Shown here piece by piece: positions 15,940 to 22,544 of a stretch of 33,729 nucleotides of DNA; the stretch's first letter is position 1, and each line of letters starts with the position of its first letter. The notes beneath the pieces are model-generated. The model was not told the origin of the DNA and did not search any database. It saw nothing but the letters and a program-made list of their open reading frames with translations. This DNA comes from Candidatus Woesearchaeota archaeon (lineage in GTDB: Archaea; Nanobdellota; Nanobdellia; Woesearchaeales; JAGVYF01): NCBI GenBank assembly GCA_023264635.1, contig JAHFLT010000006.1, positions 1 through 33,729 on the forward strand. Reading direction: 5' to 3'. Position numbers and translations under genes: made by a program.

Positions 15940-17401
15940 AGTGATACGCGTAAAATCCAACCATCTTTTTGATGGTCGTTGCACGGTAGCCAGCGTTGAT
16001 TATGATCTTATCTATCTCCTCCTTGTTTCGCGCACTCCCGTACACAAACCAGAAACTTCTCAGCGGTTTTACAAGAGAGACAAACTTTTCTATCTCAGAC
16101 GGTACAAGAATGTCGCTTAACCCTTTTGAGATTCCATAGATAGGTAACTCTGGATGGTAGTATCGGAGCAAAAGATGATAGTTCCAGTGAAAAACATATA
16201 TCGACTCATTATCTACATGAAATGCAAGGTAATCTGCCAGCTCTTGTGTCTGTTGCCTACTTGGCAGCACTTCATACATTATGAAAGAACTAACAGAAAG
16301 CAAACCAAGTATGACTAACAGGAAAACAAACGTGGTTTTGCTTTTCTTTTCTAGTATGGCATAGCCTTCTCCAAGGAGAAGAGCAAGCGCTGGCGCTGCT
16401 ACCGAAGCGTATCTGTAGGTATAGACTGGTATGATGTATGAGATACTCCACGGAAGCACCACGGGAACGACCAACCAGAGAAGTAGGTATGTGTTTGTAT
16501 CTTTTTTTCCTTTGTAGAGAGCAAAGAGTGCAACTGCCGCGAAACTCAAGAGATAAAGAATACTTATGGTTATGAGAAAAAACCATGGACTCTCCTTCAC
16601 GATAAGCGTTTGCCCTAATCCGAAAACCAGATAAACTGCTGGTAGGTCAATGAAGTTAAAAGTGAAATAAACGCTTCTTGACGCATCAATGAACCTCAAC
16701 TGATTGATAAAGTGAGGAAGCCATGGAAGATAAATGAGAAACGAAACTAGTTGCCCATAGAAGAATTGCTTAAAGGATTGGCGATAGAAGAAAACGACGA
16801 AGAGCCACTGCGCGAATACGAGGAAAAATGTGTGCGTATGTGAAAGGAGCAAAAGTCCGGTGAAAAGTCCGTACCAGAAGATGCAACGCTGCTTTTTGAG
16901 AACCTTCCAGAAAAATAATGATGACAGTACTGCAAGGAGCATCACTAAAGCATAATCACGCAGCTCATGCGCATAATAAAGATGGAATGGGGAGATGGCA
17001 AAGATAAATGCTGCAAAGATACCAGCACGCTCAGAGAACAATTCCGTTGCCAGCAAGAAAACTGCGAAGATAGTCAGGAGGCTAAACAATACAGACAGCA
17101 GTCTAGCCGAAGTCGTTGTGAACCCAAAGAGTTTTGTCCATAGTGCAAGAAGTGTGTAATACAAAGGTTGATGATTAGAAAACCCATTGAAGTCACTTAA
17201 AGAGTATATTGAAGTCTTAGGTGAATTGTACTTCTCGGATTGGTAAAAAAGGTATGTCGGGTAAAAATCCCAGAAATTTCTCGCTCTGTAAAGAGTATCT
17301 ATCTCATCTGCCCAGAGCTGCTGACCATGAATATTATAGAATCGGATAGCCGCACCCAATAAAATAATAATGAGAACTGTGTGTATGTATGTAGTTCGCA
17401 T
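15926..17401 (-). CDS. membrane glycosyltransferase, GT39/ArnT-like
   Basis: 491 aa, about 11-12 membrane helices. The first extracytoplasmic loop carries the acidic pair Asp32-Glu33 (LWADEIDTLYRARNFW), the catalytic or metal signature of GT-C enzymes such as PMT and ArnT. These use polyprenyl-phosphate sugars on the outer side of the membrane. The last 70 residues are soluble. It lies between the DPM1-like gene, which could make its donor, and the FAD gene; the DPM1-like stop is 24 nt upstream. Confidence 0.87.
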   Translation of the reverse strand: MRTTYIHTVLIIILLGAAIRFYNIHGQQLWADEIDTLYRARNFWDFYPTYLFYQSEKYNSPKTSIYSLSDFNGFSNHQPLYYTLLALWTKLFGFTTTSARLLSVLFSLLTIFAVFLLATELFSERAGIFAAFIFAISPFHLYYAHELRDYALVMLLAVLSSLFFWKVLKKQRCIFWYGLFTGLLLLSHTHTFFLVFAQWLFVVFFYRQSFKQFFYGQLVSFLIYLPWLPHFINQLRFIDASRSVYFTFNFIDLPAVYLVFGLGQTLIVKESPWFFLITISILYLLSFAAVALFALYKGKKDTNTYLLLWLVVPVVLPWSISYIIPVYTYRYASVAAPALALLLGEGYAILEKKSKTTFVFLLVILGLLSVSSFIMYEVLPSRQQTQELADYLAFHVDNESIYVFHWNYHLLLRYYHPELPIYGISKGLSDILVPSEIEKFVSLVKPLRSFWFVYGSARNKEEIDKIIINAGYRATTIKKMVGFYAYHYEKI

Positions 17402-17425
17402 GGACGTGAGGAGCTGAGTTATCCT

Positions 17426-18136
17426 TTAAAAGGTTATGGCTCTGATTTTTCTCGCAAGAACATACAGATAAAGGTCAATCAGCTGGGATATGTACTCGAC
17501 AAATTGCATGCTTCCCAGCTTGCTTGAGCCCAGCATTCTGTTCTGGAAAGTGTATGGGTATTCAACTATCCTTACAGCTTCGCTTTTGACAATGATCTCA
17601 AGCAGTATTTTGTATCCTTTCGGTTTCAATGTTTTTGATTTCAGAATACTCTTGTGAAAAAAAAAATACCCCGACATGGGATCGTGTATGGCCGCCAGAG
17701 GATATGCCAGCATTGTTGCACCTCCAGAAACAATCTTTCTAATAATGGTCCATTTTTCCACGCCACCCTCATGAAGATATCTGCTTCCGACAACAATGTC
17801 ATTATTCTTAAGCAGCTCTACCAGATGGGGTATGATCTCGGGAGGATGGCTAAGATCAGCATCAATGACGCCCACCATATCATTGCTTGAGAATGATATG
17901 CCTTCAACGACTGCAGAAGATAACCCTCTTCTTCTTTTTCGTAATAACACCCGGATAGGATATTGCCCGCCCAATTTTTCAGCGTATGCAGCAGTTCCAT
18001 CTGGGCTATCGTCATCAACGATAACTATCTCTTCCTGTAATCCAGCGCTTTGACAGGTTTTGTGTATCCTTTGAACTAACGGGAGAATATTTTTTAGTTC
18101 ATTATATGTCGGTACAATAATGGAGATATTTTCCAT
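17426..18136 (-). CDS. polyprenyl-phosphate mannose synthase-like GT2 (DPM1 type)
   Basis: 236 aa from Met at 18136. SIIVPTYNE opens the GT-A fold; VDDDSPDGT is at 40-48 and the catalytic D-x-D is at 92-94 (VIDADLSHPP). These are the signature blocks of dolichol-phosphate mannose synthase, which loads a sugar from GDP-mannose onto polyprenyl phosphate. The C-terminal GtrA-like membrane domain of longer family members is missing, so this is the short soluble form. The ATG follows the methyltransferase stop by one base. It likely feeds the downstream GT39-like transferase. Confidence 0.9.
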   Translation of the reverse strand: MENISIIVPTYNELKNILPLVQRIHKTCQSAGLQEEIVIVDDDSPDGTAAYAEKLGGQYPIRVLLRKRRRGLSSAVVEGISFSSNDMVGVIDADLSHPPEIIPHLVELLKNNDIVVGSRYLHEGGVEKWTIIRKIVSGGATMLAYPLAAIHDPMSGYFFFHKSILKSKTLKPKGYKILLEIIVKSEAVRIVEYPYTFQNRMLGSSKLGSMQFVEYISQLIDLYLYVLARKIRAITF

Positions 18137-18137
18137 A

Positions 18138-18848
18138 TTATTTCTCGTATATTCCTGCAAGGAGGTGACCAAAATAAATGCTATATGGTGAGTTGTCAAT
18201 CCAACGCGGAACAGTAATCCATTTTGTTTTTGTCAGTGGTTTGAGGAATGCTGATCCATAGTACCCACGAACTGTGATACTCCTTGCTTTGCCATCTTCA
18301 AGCATTCGTCTAAAATATCCAGTTGTATATCCTTTTCCTGTCGTAGTTTTCACGCTATATTTGAGGAAATGCCCACGGACAAAGTGCCATGCAATTGCAC
18401 CGAGGTATGTTATGCTAAGTAAATTCGGGACGATAATGATTGCTATGCCACCGGGGCGTAATACTCTGATATGCTCAGCAATTGCTTTTTTTGTGGCATC
18501 AAAATGCTCGATCACACCGATACTAAAAACAACATCAAACGTTGCATCCTTATAAGGGAGTGCACAACAATCTCCTTCCTCGACGAAAAAACCATGCTGG
18601 CGCGCAACGCGCACTGATTCTGGACTCATATCAACCCCATAAGGAAGAGCTCCCCTTTGACGAAAGTATTCTAACGTTTGTCCATGACCACACCCAATAT
18701 CTAAGATTTTTTTCTCATTGACGTTGGGCAAAATCTTATCAAAAAGGGCACGAGTGGCAGTTTCACAGTAATCTGGCATCTTTGAAGCGATATGGTTTTC
18801 AGCATTCCAGTAACTCTGTAAGACTAGTTTCTCTTCTGCAGTGACCAT
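18138..18848 (-). CDS. class I SAM-dependent methyltransferase
   Basis: 236 aa. Motif I ILDIGCGHG is at 48-56, then YGVDMSPESVRVAR (acidic ribose ligand), DVVFSIGVIEHF (motif IV) and VLRPGGIAIIIVPN, all Methyltransf_11/23-like. It is the first gene of the five-gene glycan operon, so an O-methyltransferase acting on a sugar or lipid carrier is a fair guess, but the substrate cannot be read. The start lies about 25 bp from the minus-strand TATA at 18873-18880. Confidence 0.88.
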   Translation of the reverse strand: MVTAEEKLVLQSYWNAENHIASKMPDYCETATRALFDKILPNVNEKKILDIGCGHGQTLEYFRQRGALPYGVDMSPESVRVARQHGFFVEEGDCCALPYKDATFDVVFSIGVIEHFDATKKAIAEHIRVLRPGGIAIIIVPNLLSITYLGAIAWHFVRGHFLKYSVKTTTGKGYTTGYFRRMLEDGKARSITVRGYYGSAFLKPLTKTKWITVPRWIDNSPYSIYFGHLLAGIYEK

Positions 18849-18872
18849 ATTTTAAACAACTCCCTACAGGAG

Positions 18873-18880
18873 TATATAAA
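18873..18880 (-). promoter_or_regulatory. TATA box of the five-gene glycan operon
   Basis: Minus strand TTTATATA, centred about 28 bp before the methyltransferase ATG at 18848. A small inverted repeat (CTCC-TGTA-GGGAG) sits between TATA and start. Confidence 0.6.
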
Positions 18881-18897
18881 GATTACTTTAGTCGAGG

Positions 18898-19405
18898 CTA
18901 ATATGAAAACCTCGTTATTTTGATGAGTATCAAAATAACTTGTTTGCCAATTCTCAATAATCGGTCTATGTTATAAGCAATAACTCGTATAACAATCTCA
19001 ACTTTTTGGATTCTATGATGCTTAGCCCTTACATTTGAACCAAATCTTCGCTTAAAATGCTATTCACAGTTTCTATTTTGTTTCTTTGTAAGTATTCACC
19101 ATAGTCAAATACATTACAAGTTCTCTTCCTGTAATTTCCATGCTTTCTATGCTTAGGAACATTCAGATTTCTCTGCAAAATAAGAGAATAAGCATTTAAT
19201 TCTTCGAAACACAAACCAAAAATCTCATTGCCATCATAACCGCGATCTCCATAAAATACTTCGGGATTATAATGTTCAGCAAGTGATTTAATCATAGGTT
19301 TAGCGTCGATAGTATCATGTCTAACTTTCTTTCGCATTTTGCAGAATAAAATCAGATAATTTTCGCTTGTTTGAAGACGTGAAAAGAGACGAAAAATTTT
19401 GAGAA
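18898..19405 (-). pseudogene. decayed IS4/IS5-like DDE transposase, truncated and frameshifted
   Basis: The C-terminal part of a DDE transposase: RHDTIDAKPM, YGDRGYDGNE (second catalytic Asp region) and RNKIETVNSILSED (the Glu region) read in one frame (19029-19337 from an internal Met). At about 19043 the frame breaks to a stop. One base shift restores FGSNVRAKHHRIQKVEI and a continuous reading to a TAG at 18898. The single-base loss falls in a short T run. Upstream in-frame sequence (NYLILFCK) continues to about 19400 without a start, so the N-terminal half is gone. A perfect 11-bp inverted repeat (GTTATTTTGAT, 18914-18939) lies near the 3' end. No intact terminal repeats are seen. Confidence 0.85.
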
Positions 19406-19423
19406 ACTCCCTATTAAGATACT

Positions 19424-19431
19424 TTTATATA
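19424..19431 (+). promoter_or_regulatory. TATA box of the xerA-GTPase pair
   Basis: TTTATATA centred about 26 bp upstream of the ATG at 19454. It supports a leaderless start there and argues against the upstream TTG at 19445. Confidence 0.6.
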
Positions 19432-19453
19432 CAAAACCATTGTTTTGGCGGGG

Positions 19454-20239
19454 ATGGACGAACTTGAGACGCTGAAACTGGAAATGGACTCTCGGGGGTT
19501 TAGTGAAAAAACGAAAAAGGCGTATTTCTTTTTTGCACATGATTTTTTGGTCAAAATGACAAATCCAAAGGAATATATTGCCTACTTGATCACCAAGAAA
19601 AGATATACCAACATCACCGCTAATCTAGCAATAAGCGCATTACAATTCTTTTTCAAAACAGTTAAGAATCAACAACTAATAATAGACAGGCCAAAAAGAG
19701 AAAAGACTTTGCCAACTGTCCTCTCAAAAGAGGAAGTAAAAAGAATAATAGAGTCAACAAACAATGTAAAACACAGACTTGTTCTCAAATGTCTTTACGG
19801 TATGGGGTTAAGGGTTTCTGAAGTTGTTACTGTGAAAGTGGCGGATATTGATTTTGAGAGGGAAATGGTGAAAATAGTAGCTGCAAAGGGGAACAAGGAC
19901 AGATATGTTATGCTTCCTAAAGAGCTGAAGGGAAATCTGAAAGCATACATTGACCTTGAAAGACCTGAGAAATATCTATTTGAAGGAAGAAAGAACCAGT
20001 ATACAATCAAATCAGTACAAAAGGTTTTTGGATACGCTGCAAGAAAGGCAGGAATAAAAAAAGAGGTAAGTTGCCACACTTTAAGGCATTCCTTTGCTAC
20101 GCACTTACTGGAACAAGGCATTGATATACGATACATTCAAGCACTTCTTGGTCATTCCAACCTCCAGACAACCCAAATCTACACGCACGTTGCAAACAAT
20201 AAAGTAAAGAACATCAAAAGCCCTTTAGATACACTATGA
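19454..20239 (+). CDS. xerA: tyrosine recombinase XerA
   Basis: 261 aa. An N-terminal SAM-like DNA-binding domain (about 1-75) is followed by the catalytic domain with all expected residues: Arg120 (GLRVSEV), Lys145 (AAKGNKDR), His208 and Arg211 (HTLRHSFATH), His234 (LLGHSNLQTT) and Tyr243 (IYTHV). The length fits archaeal XerA, which resolves chromosome dimers at dif. No phage genes are adjacent, so a housekeeping role is likelier than an integrase. The ATG at 19454 is preferred over TTG at 19445 from TATA spacing. It overlaps the next gene by ATGA. Confidence 0.93.
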   Translation: MDELETLKLEMDSRGFSEKTKKAYFFFAHDFLVKMTNPKEYIAYLITKKRYTNITANLAISALQFFFKTVKNQQLIIDRPKREKTLPTVLSKEEVKRIIESTNNVKHRLVLKCLYGMGLRVSEVVTVKVADIDFEREMVKIVAAKGNKDRYVMLPKELKGNLKAYIDLERPEKYLFEGRKNQYTIKSVQKVFGYAARKAGIKKEVSCHTLRHSFATHLLEQGIDIRYIQALLGHSNLQTTQIYTHVANNKVKNIKSPLDTL

Positions 20240-21288
20240 ACTTCCAATTCATCCCAAAGATAGAGAACTCTCAGTTTTTTTTAGATGTAGCTTTCAAAGC
20301 AGGGACAACTTCTGCTGAACGCGCACGTTCTGTCGCAAGAGGAACGAGAATGGATAAATCAAAAGAAATAGAGCTCGCACGGATTGTAACAGTAAAGAAA
20401 ACTATCTGCAAAAAGTTAGATGGTATCCTAAAGGCATTTCCTTCATTTGATCAACTTAATCCATTCTATAGTGGATTAGTGAGTTGTTATATAGATATAA
20501 TGCTAGCTAAAAAATCATTAGCTGCCATCGCATGGGCAAATGGGATGATTGAGCGTGTTTTCCTCCAGTCGATGAGCAGAATAAAGCGCGCACAAGAGTT
20601 ACCGAAGATAAATGGATATAGACGAGCACTCTATGGGCGGGCTTCTTCTCTGCTGAAACAGATAGATGACAAGCTCCTCTATCTGGAAAAGGTGCGTTAT
20701 GCAATGAAAGGATTTCCCATCATCAAGGAAAAATACTTTACTGTAGCAATCGCCGGATTCCCAAATGTAGGAAAAACAACACTGCTGTCAAAACTATCTG
20801 GTTCTACACCAGAGATTAAAGAATATGCTTTTACGACAAAATCTCTCAATCTGGGATATATGGAAGAGGGAGCAAAAGTGCAGCTTATCGATACTCCGGG
20901 AACGCTGAACCGATTTGAGAAAATGAATTATATAGAGAAACAAGCATATTTGGCGATTGAGCATTGCGCGCAGATCATTGTTTACGTGTTTGATGTAACA
21001 GAACCATATCCACTAAGTGACCAAAAAAAACTTCTTGAAGAACTGAAGAATTTCGGGAAACCGATATTATTCTATTTGAGCAAGACGGACATTTTATCGA
21101 AAGAAGAGCAACAGAAACTTGAGATGCCTGTGCTGTCGTTAGAGAACTTGAAAAAGGAAGTAATAGAAAAAGCAAAGGTGTGGGAAAAAGAAAGAGAAGA
21201 AATAGAAGCACTAGCGAAGGAAAAAGAGACTACTGAAGAAAAAGGTGAAAATACTGTGGACGAAGAAGGGGATTATGAGGATTACTAA
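20236..21288 (+). CDS. NOG1-family GTPase (ribosome biogenesis)
   Basis: 350 aa. An N-terminal helical NOG1 domain (about 1-165, with FPSFDQLNPFY) precedes an Obg/NOG1 G domain: G1 GFPNVGKTT (174-182), G3 DTPG (219-222) and G4 SKTD (282-285, a variant of NKxD). The last 45 residues are highly acidic. NOG1 acts in large-subunit assembly. The ATG overlaps the xerA stop, so the two are translationally coupled; the functional link between recombinase and GTPase is unclear. Confidence 0.92.
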   Translation: MNFQFIPKIENSQFFLDVAFKAGTTSAERARSVARGTRMDKSKEIELARIVTVKKTICKKLDGILKAFPSFDQLNPFYSGLVSCYIDIMLAKKSLAAIAWANGMIERVFLQSMSRIKRAQELPKINGYRRALYGRASSLLKQIDDKLLYLEKVRYAMKGFPIIKEKYFTVAIAGFPNVGKTTLLSKLSGSTPEIKEYAFTTKSLNLGYMEEGAKVQLIDTPGTLNRFEKMNYIEKQAYLAIEHCAQIIVYVFDVTEPYPLSDQKKLLEELKNFGKPILFYLSKTDILSKEEQQKLEMPVLSLENLKKEVIEKAKVWEKEREEIEALAKEKETTEEKGENTVDEEGDYEDY

Positions 21289-21386
21289 AAAAAGAAACTG
21301 CGAACAAATTATATACTTGTTATACACTTGTATGTACATAAAATTCTAGACAGCTTTGAATAATCATGTGTATTTATACACCTAAA

Positions 21387-21464
21387 ATGTATGAGAACAT
21401 AAGCATAAAAGACATCATTGCTGCAAACCAGCGTTTTGCCAGTGGAAAGATGATAAATAATTAA
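21387..21464 (+). pseudogene. N-terminal relic of a Doc/Fic-like toxin gene (25 codons)
   Basis: ATG to TAA encodes only 25 residues (MYENISIKDIIAANQRFASG...). The pattern resembles the start of death-on-curing/Fic family proteins (xxDIIxxNxRF...G). It is preceded by a palindromic GTGTATTTATACAC (about 21368-21381). Either a broken toxin gene or chance similarity; the fragment is too short for certainty. Confidence 0.35.
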
Positions 21465-21502
21465 AGAACAAATAAAAAAAGTAATAGCAAAATAGGTATA
21501 TG

Positions 21503-21514
21503 CTTTAAATAAAG
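21503..21514 (+). promoter_or_regulatory. TATA box of tRNA-Trp
   Basis: CTTTAAATAAAG centred about 30 bp before the mature 5' end at 21538. Confidence 0.5.
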
Positions 21515-21537
21515 CGAGTTTAATTCTCTGCATCGCT

Positions 21538-21648
21538 GGGGGTGTAGTATAACCTGGCTAGAATAGGAGGCTCCAGATGGAGCGATGAGCCGCGAGGCGA
21601 TGAATGAGAAGATACCTTCGGATCAGGGTTCGAATCCCTGCACCCCCA
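21538..21648 (+). tRNA. tRNA-Trp (CCA) with a 37-nt intron
   Basis: Acceptor GGGGGTG (21538-21544) pairs with CACCCCC (21641-21647), discriminator A. T-arm CAGGG-TTCGAAT-CCCTG is canonical. The anticodon stem GGAGG (21566-21570) pairs with CCTTC (21615-21619), giving loop CTCCAGA once the intron is removed. Anticodon CCA is at 21573-21575. The intron spans 21577-21613, after position 37 as usual for archaeal tRNA-Trp; AGAT at both junctions makes the exact cut ambiguous by one base. The D-stem has an A12/A23 mismatch. No 3' CCA is encoded. A T-rich tract follows. A strict bulge-helix-bulge fold was not confirmed by eye. Confidence 0.92.
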
Positions 21649-21713
21649 CTTTTATTGCCTCTTTTGTATTAACCCAAAAAGCTGCATCCCCAAACTCTCC
21701 CACATATTCCCAC

Positions 21714-21881
21714 TCACTGAGCGCATTCATCTTCTTCACCAACGAGATAACCAATCATGAATGCTTCTTCAGCAGCAGTGATAGCATCTGCATCTGAATA
21801 CTGCTCAAGACCTTCAAATGAATAAAGGTCATCAATTATATCATACTCTTTTTCCTTGATTTGCTGGATAATCTTTCCCAT
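21714..21881 (-). CDS. small acidic protein, unknown function
   Basis: 55 aa, starting MGKIIQQIKEKEYDIIDD and ending VGEEDECAQ, rich in Glu, Asp and Ala. A strong Shine-Dalgarno AGAGGTGA lies about 6 nt before the ATG at 21881, and it begins 5 nt after the stop of the next minus gene, so the two form an operon. No family is recognised. The size, charge and pairing resemble toxin-antitoxin or small regulator pairs, but nothing specific supports that. Confidence 0.6.
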   Translation of the reverse strand: MGKIIQQIKEKEYDIIDDLYSFEGLEQYSDADAITAAEEAFMIGYLVGEEDECAQ

Positions 21882-21886
21882 ATTCT

Positions 21887-22093
21887 TCACCTCTTTTTTA
21901 CGGCAAGCTGCGTCAGCATCATTATCTGCTGCAAAAACAAATACTCTATTGTACGTACACTCACATCTTCTGGGGCTATCACTCGTTTCACCTCTTTTGG
22001 TATTGACTCGAATGTGGTTACCATTCGAGAACTAAGAGCCGCGGTGTGGCCAACCTTGGCGGTGGAATACCGCGGCATTAGCGGGAGTTGCAT
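21887..22093 (-). CDS. small basic protein, unknown function
   Basis: 68 aa from Met at 22093 (MQLPLMPRYSTAKVGHTAALSS). A minus-strand TATA-like CTATTTAAAG at about 22113-22122 is about 25 bp upstream, which favours this start over Met at 22135. No recognised domain. A GC-rich nested inverted repeat (22038-22076) lies inside the reading frame. It is followed after 5 nt by the 55-aa acidic gene. Confidence 0.55.
   Translation of the reverse strand: MQLPLMPRYSTAKVGHTAALSSRMVTTFESIPKEVKRVIAPEDVSVRTIEYLFLQQIMMLTQLAVKKR
22038..22076. repeat. nested GC-rich inverted repeat
   Basis: GCCGCGGT (22038-22045) and ACCGCGGC (22069-22076) are perfect 8-bp arms; inside them GCCAA-CC-TTGGC (22049-22060) forms a second perfect stem. 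It is unusually GC-rich for this AT-rich window and lies inside a small ORF. Confidence 0.7.
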
Positions 22094-22262
22094 CTCTTTT
22101 AATTGAGGAAGTGACTTTAAATAGCTCACGCGCACGTGTCCAGTGTCCAGTGAAAATAATTGTAATTTATAGTCGTGGGCTAATTTTATTAATTACTTTG
22201 TTCCTTCGTTATAATTAATTTCATCTATCAGTTTTACCACTAATTTGGAGTCCTACTAATAA

Positions 22263-22331
22263 GTTTTATATAGAGGTACTAATTTCCATACAGTTATGGC
22301 AACACTAGTTGGTTCTATTCATTGTGCGTGA
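22263..22331 (+). promoter_or_regulatory. putative promoter and 11-codon leader ORF upstream of tRNA-His-like element and hisS
   Basis: TTTTATATAG (22263-22272) is a strong TATA. An ATG at 22296, about 28 bp downstream, opens an 11-codon ORF with one His codon near its end (stop at 22331). A T-rich tract follows (22333-22352). This could start a long hisS leader, or a separate short transcript. Confidence 0.4.
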
Positions 22332-22414
22332 AGTAGATTTTTCTATTTTAATTTATAGTAGTTGTGATTGTGTTCATTACCAGCAATAGCTCTGTTTGTC
22401 CTGTTCCTGATTTT

Positions 22415-22486
22415 GGCAATGGTGATGTAACGGTAGCACGTAAGCTTGTGGAGCTTAAAGTTTGGTGTCAACTCCCAGCCATCGTC
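22415..22486 (+). tRNA. tRNA-His (GTG), or a tRNA-His-like element in the hisS leader
   Basis: The fold fits tRNA-His: G-1 at 22415 opposite C73 at 22486; acceptor GCAATGG/CCATCGT; D-loop AACGGTA; anticodon stem TAAGC/GCTTA with loop TTGTGGA (GTG at 22448-22450); variable loop AAGT; T-arm TTGGT-GTCAACT-CCCAG. G-1, C73 and the GTG anticodon are the known HisRS identity elements. Several canonical features are broken: A3/C70, A10/C25 and T53/C61 mismatches, and T54 is G where TTCAACT is expected. The tRNA-Trp nearby is canonical. T-rich sequence follows. It could be a diverged gene, a pseudogene, or a regulatory mimic, because hisS starts 58 nt downstream. Confidence 0.6.
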
Positions 22487-22544
22487 CTGTTTTACTTCAT
22501 TTTTTGCACAACAATTATAAAAGGAAAAACATGGAGGTATGAAA

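Noticed and set aside
21309-21533. Minus-strand ORF of 74 codons upstream of tRNA-Trp
   Set aside because: Covers the tRNA promoter and the Doc-like relic, with low-complexity hydrophobic content; no start signal.
22421-22486. Alternative acceptor pairing of GGTGATG (22421-22427) with CATCGTC (22480-22486)
   Set aside because: It would leave no room for a D-arm with normal spacing; the pairing starting at G-1 (22415) fits the cloverleaf.
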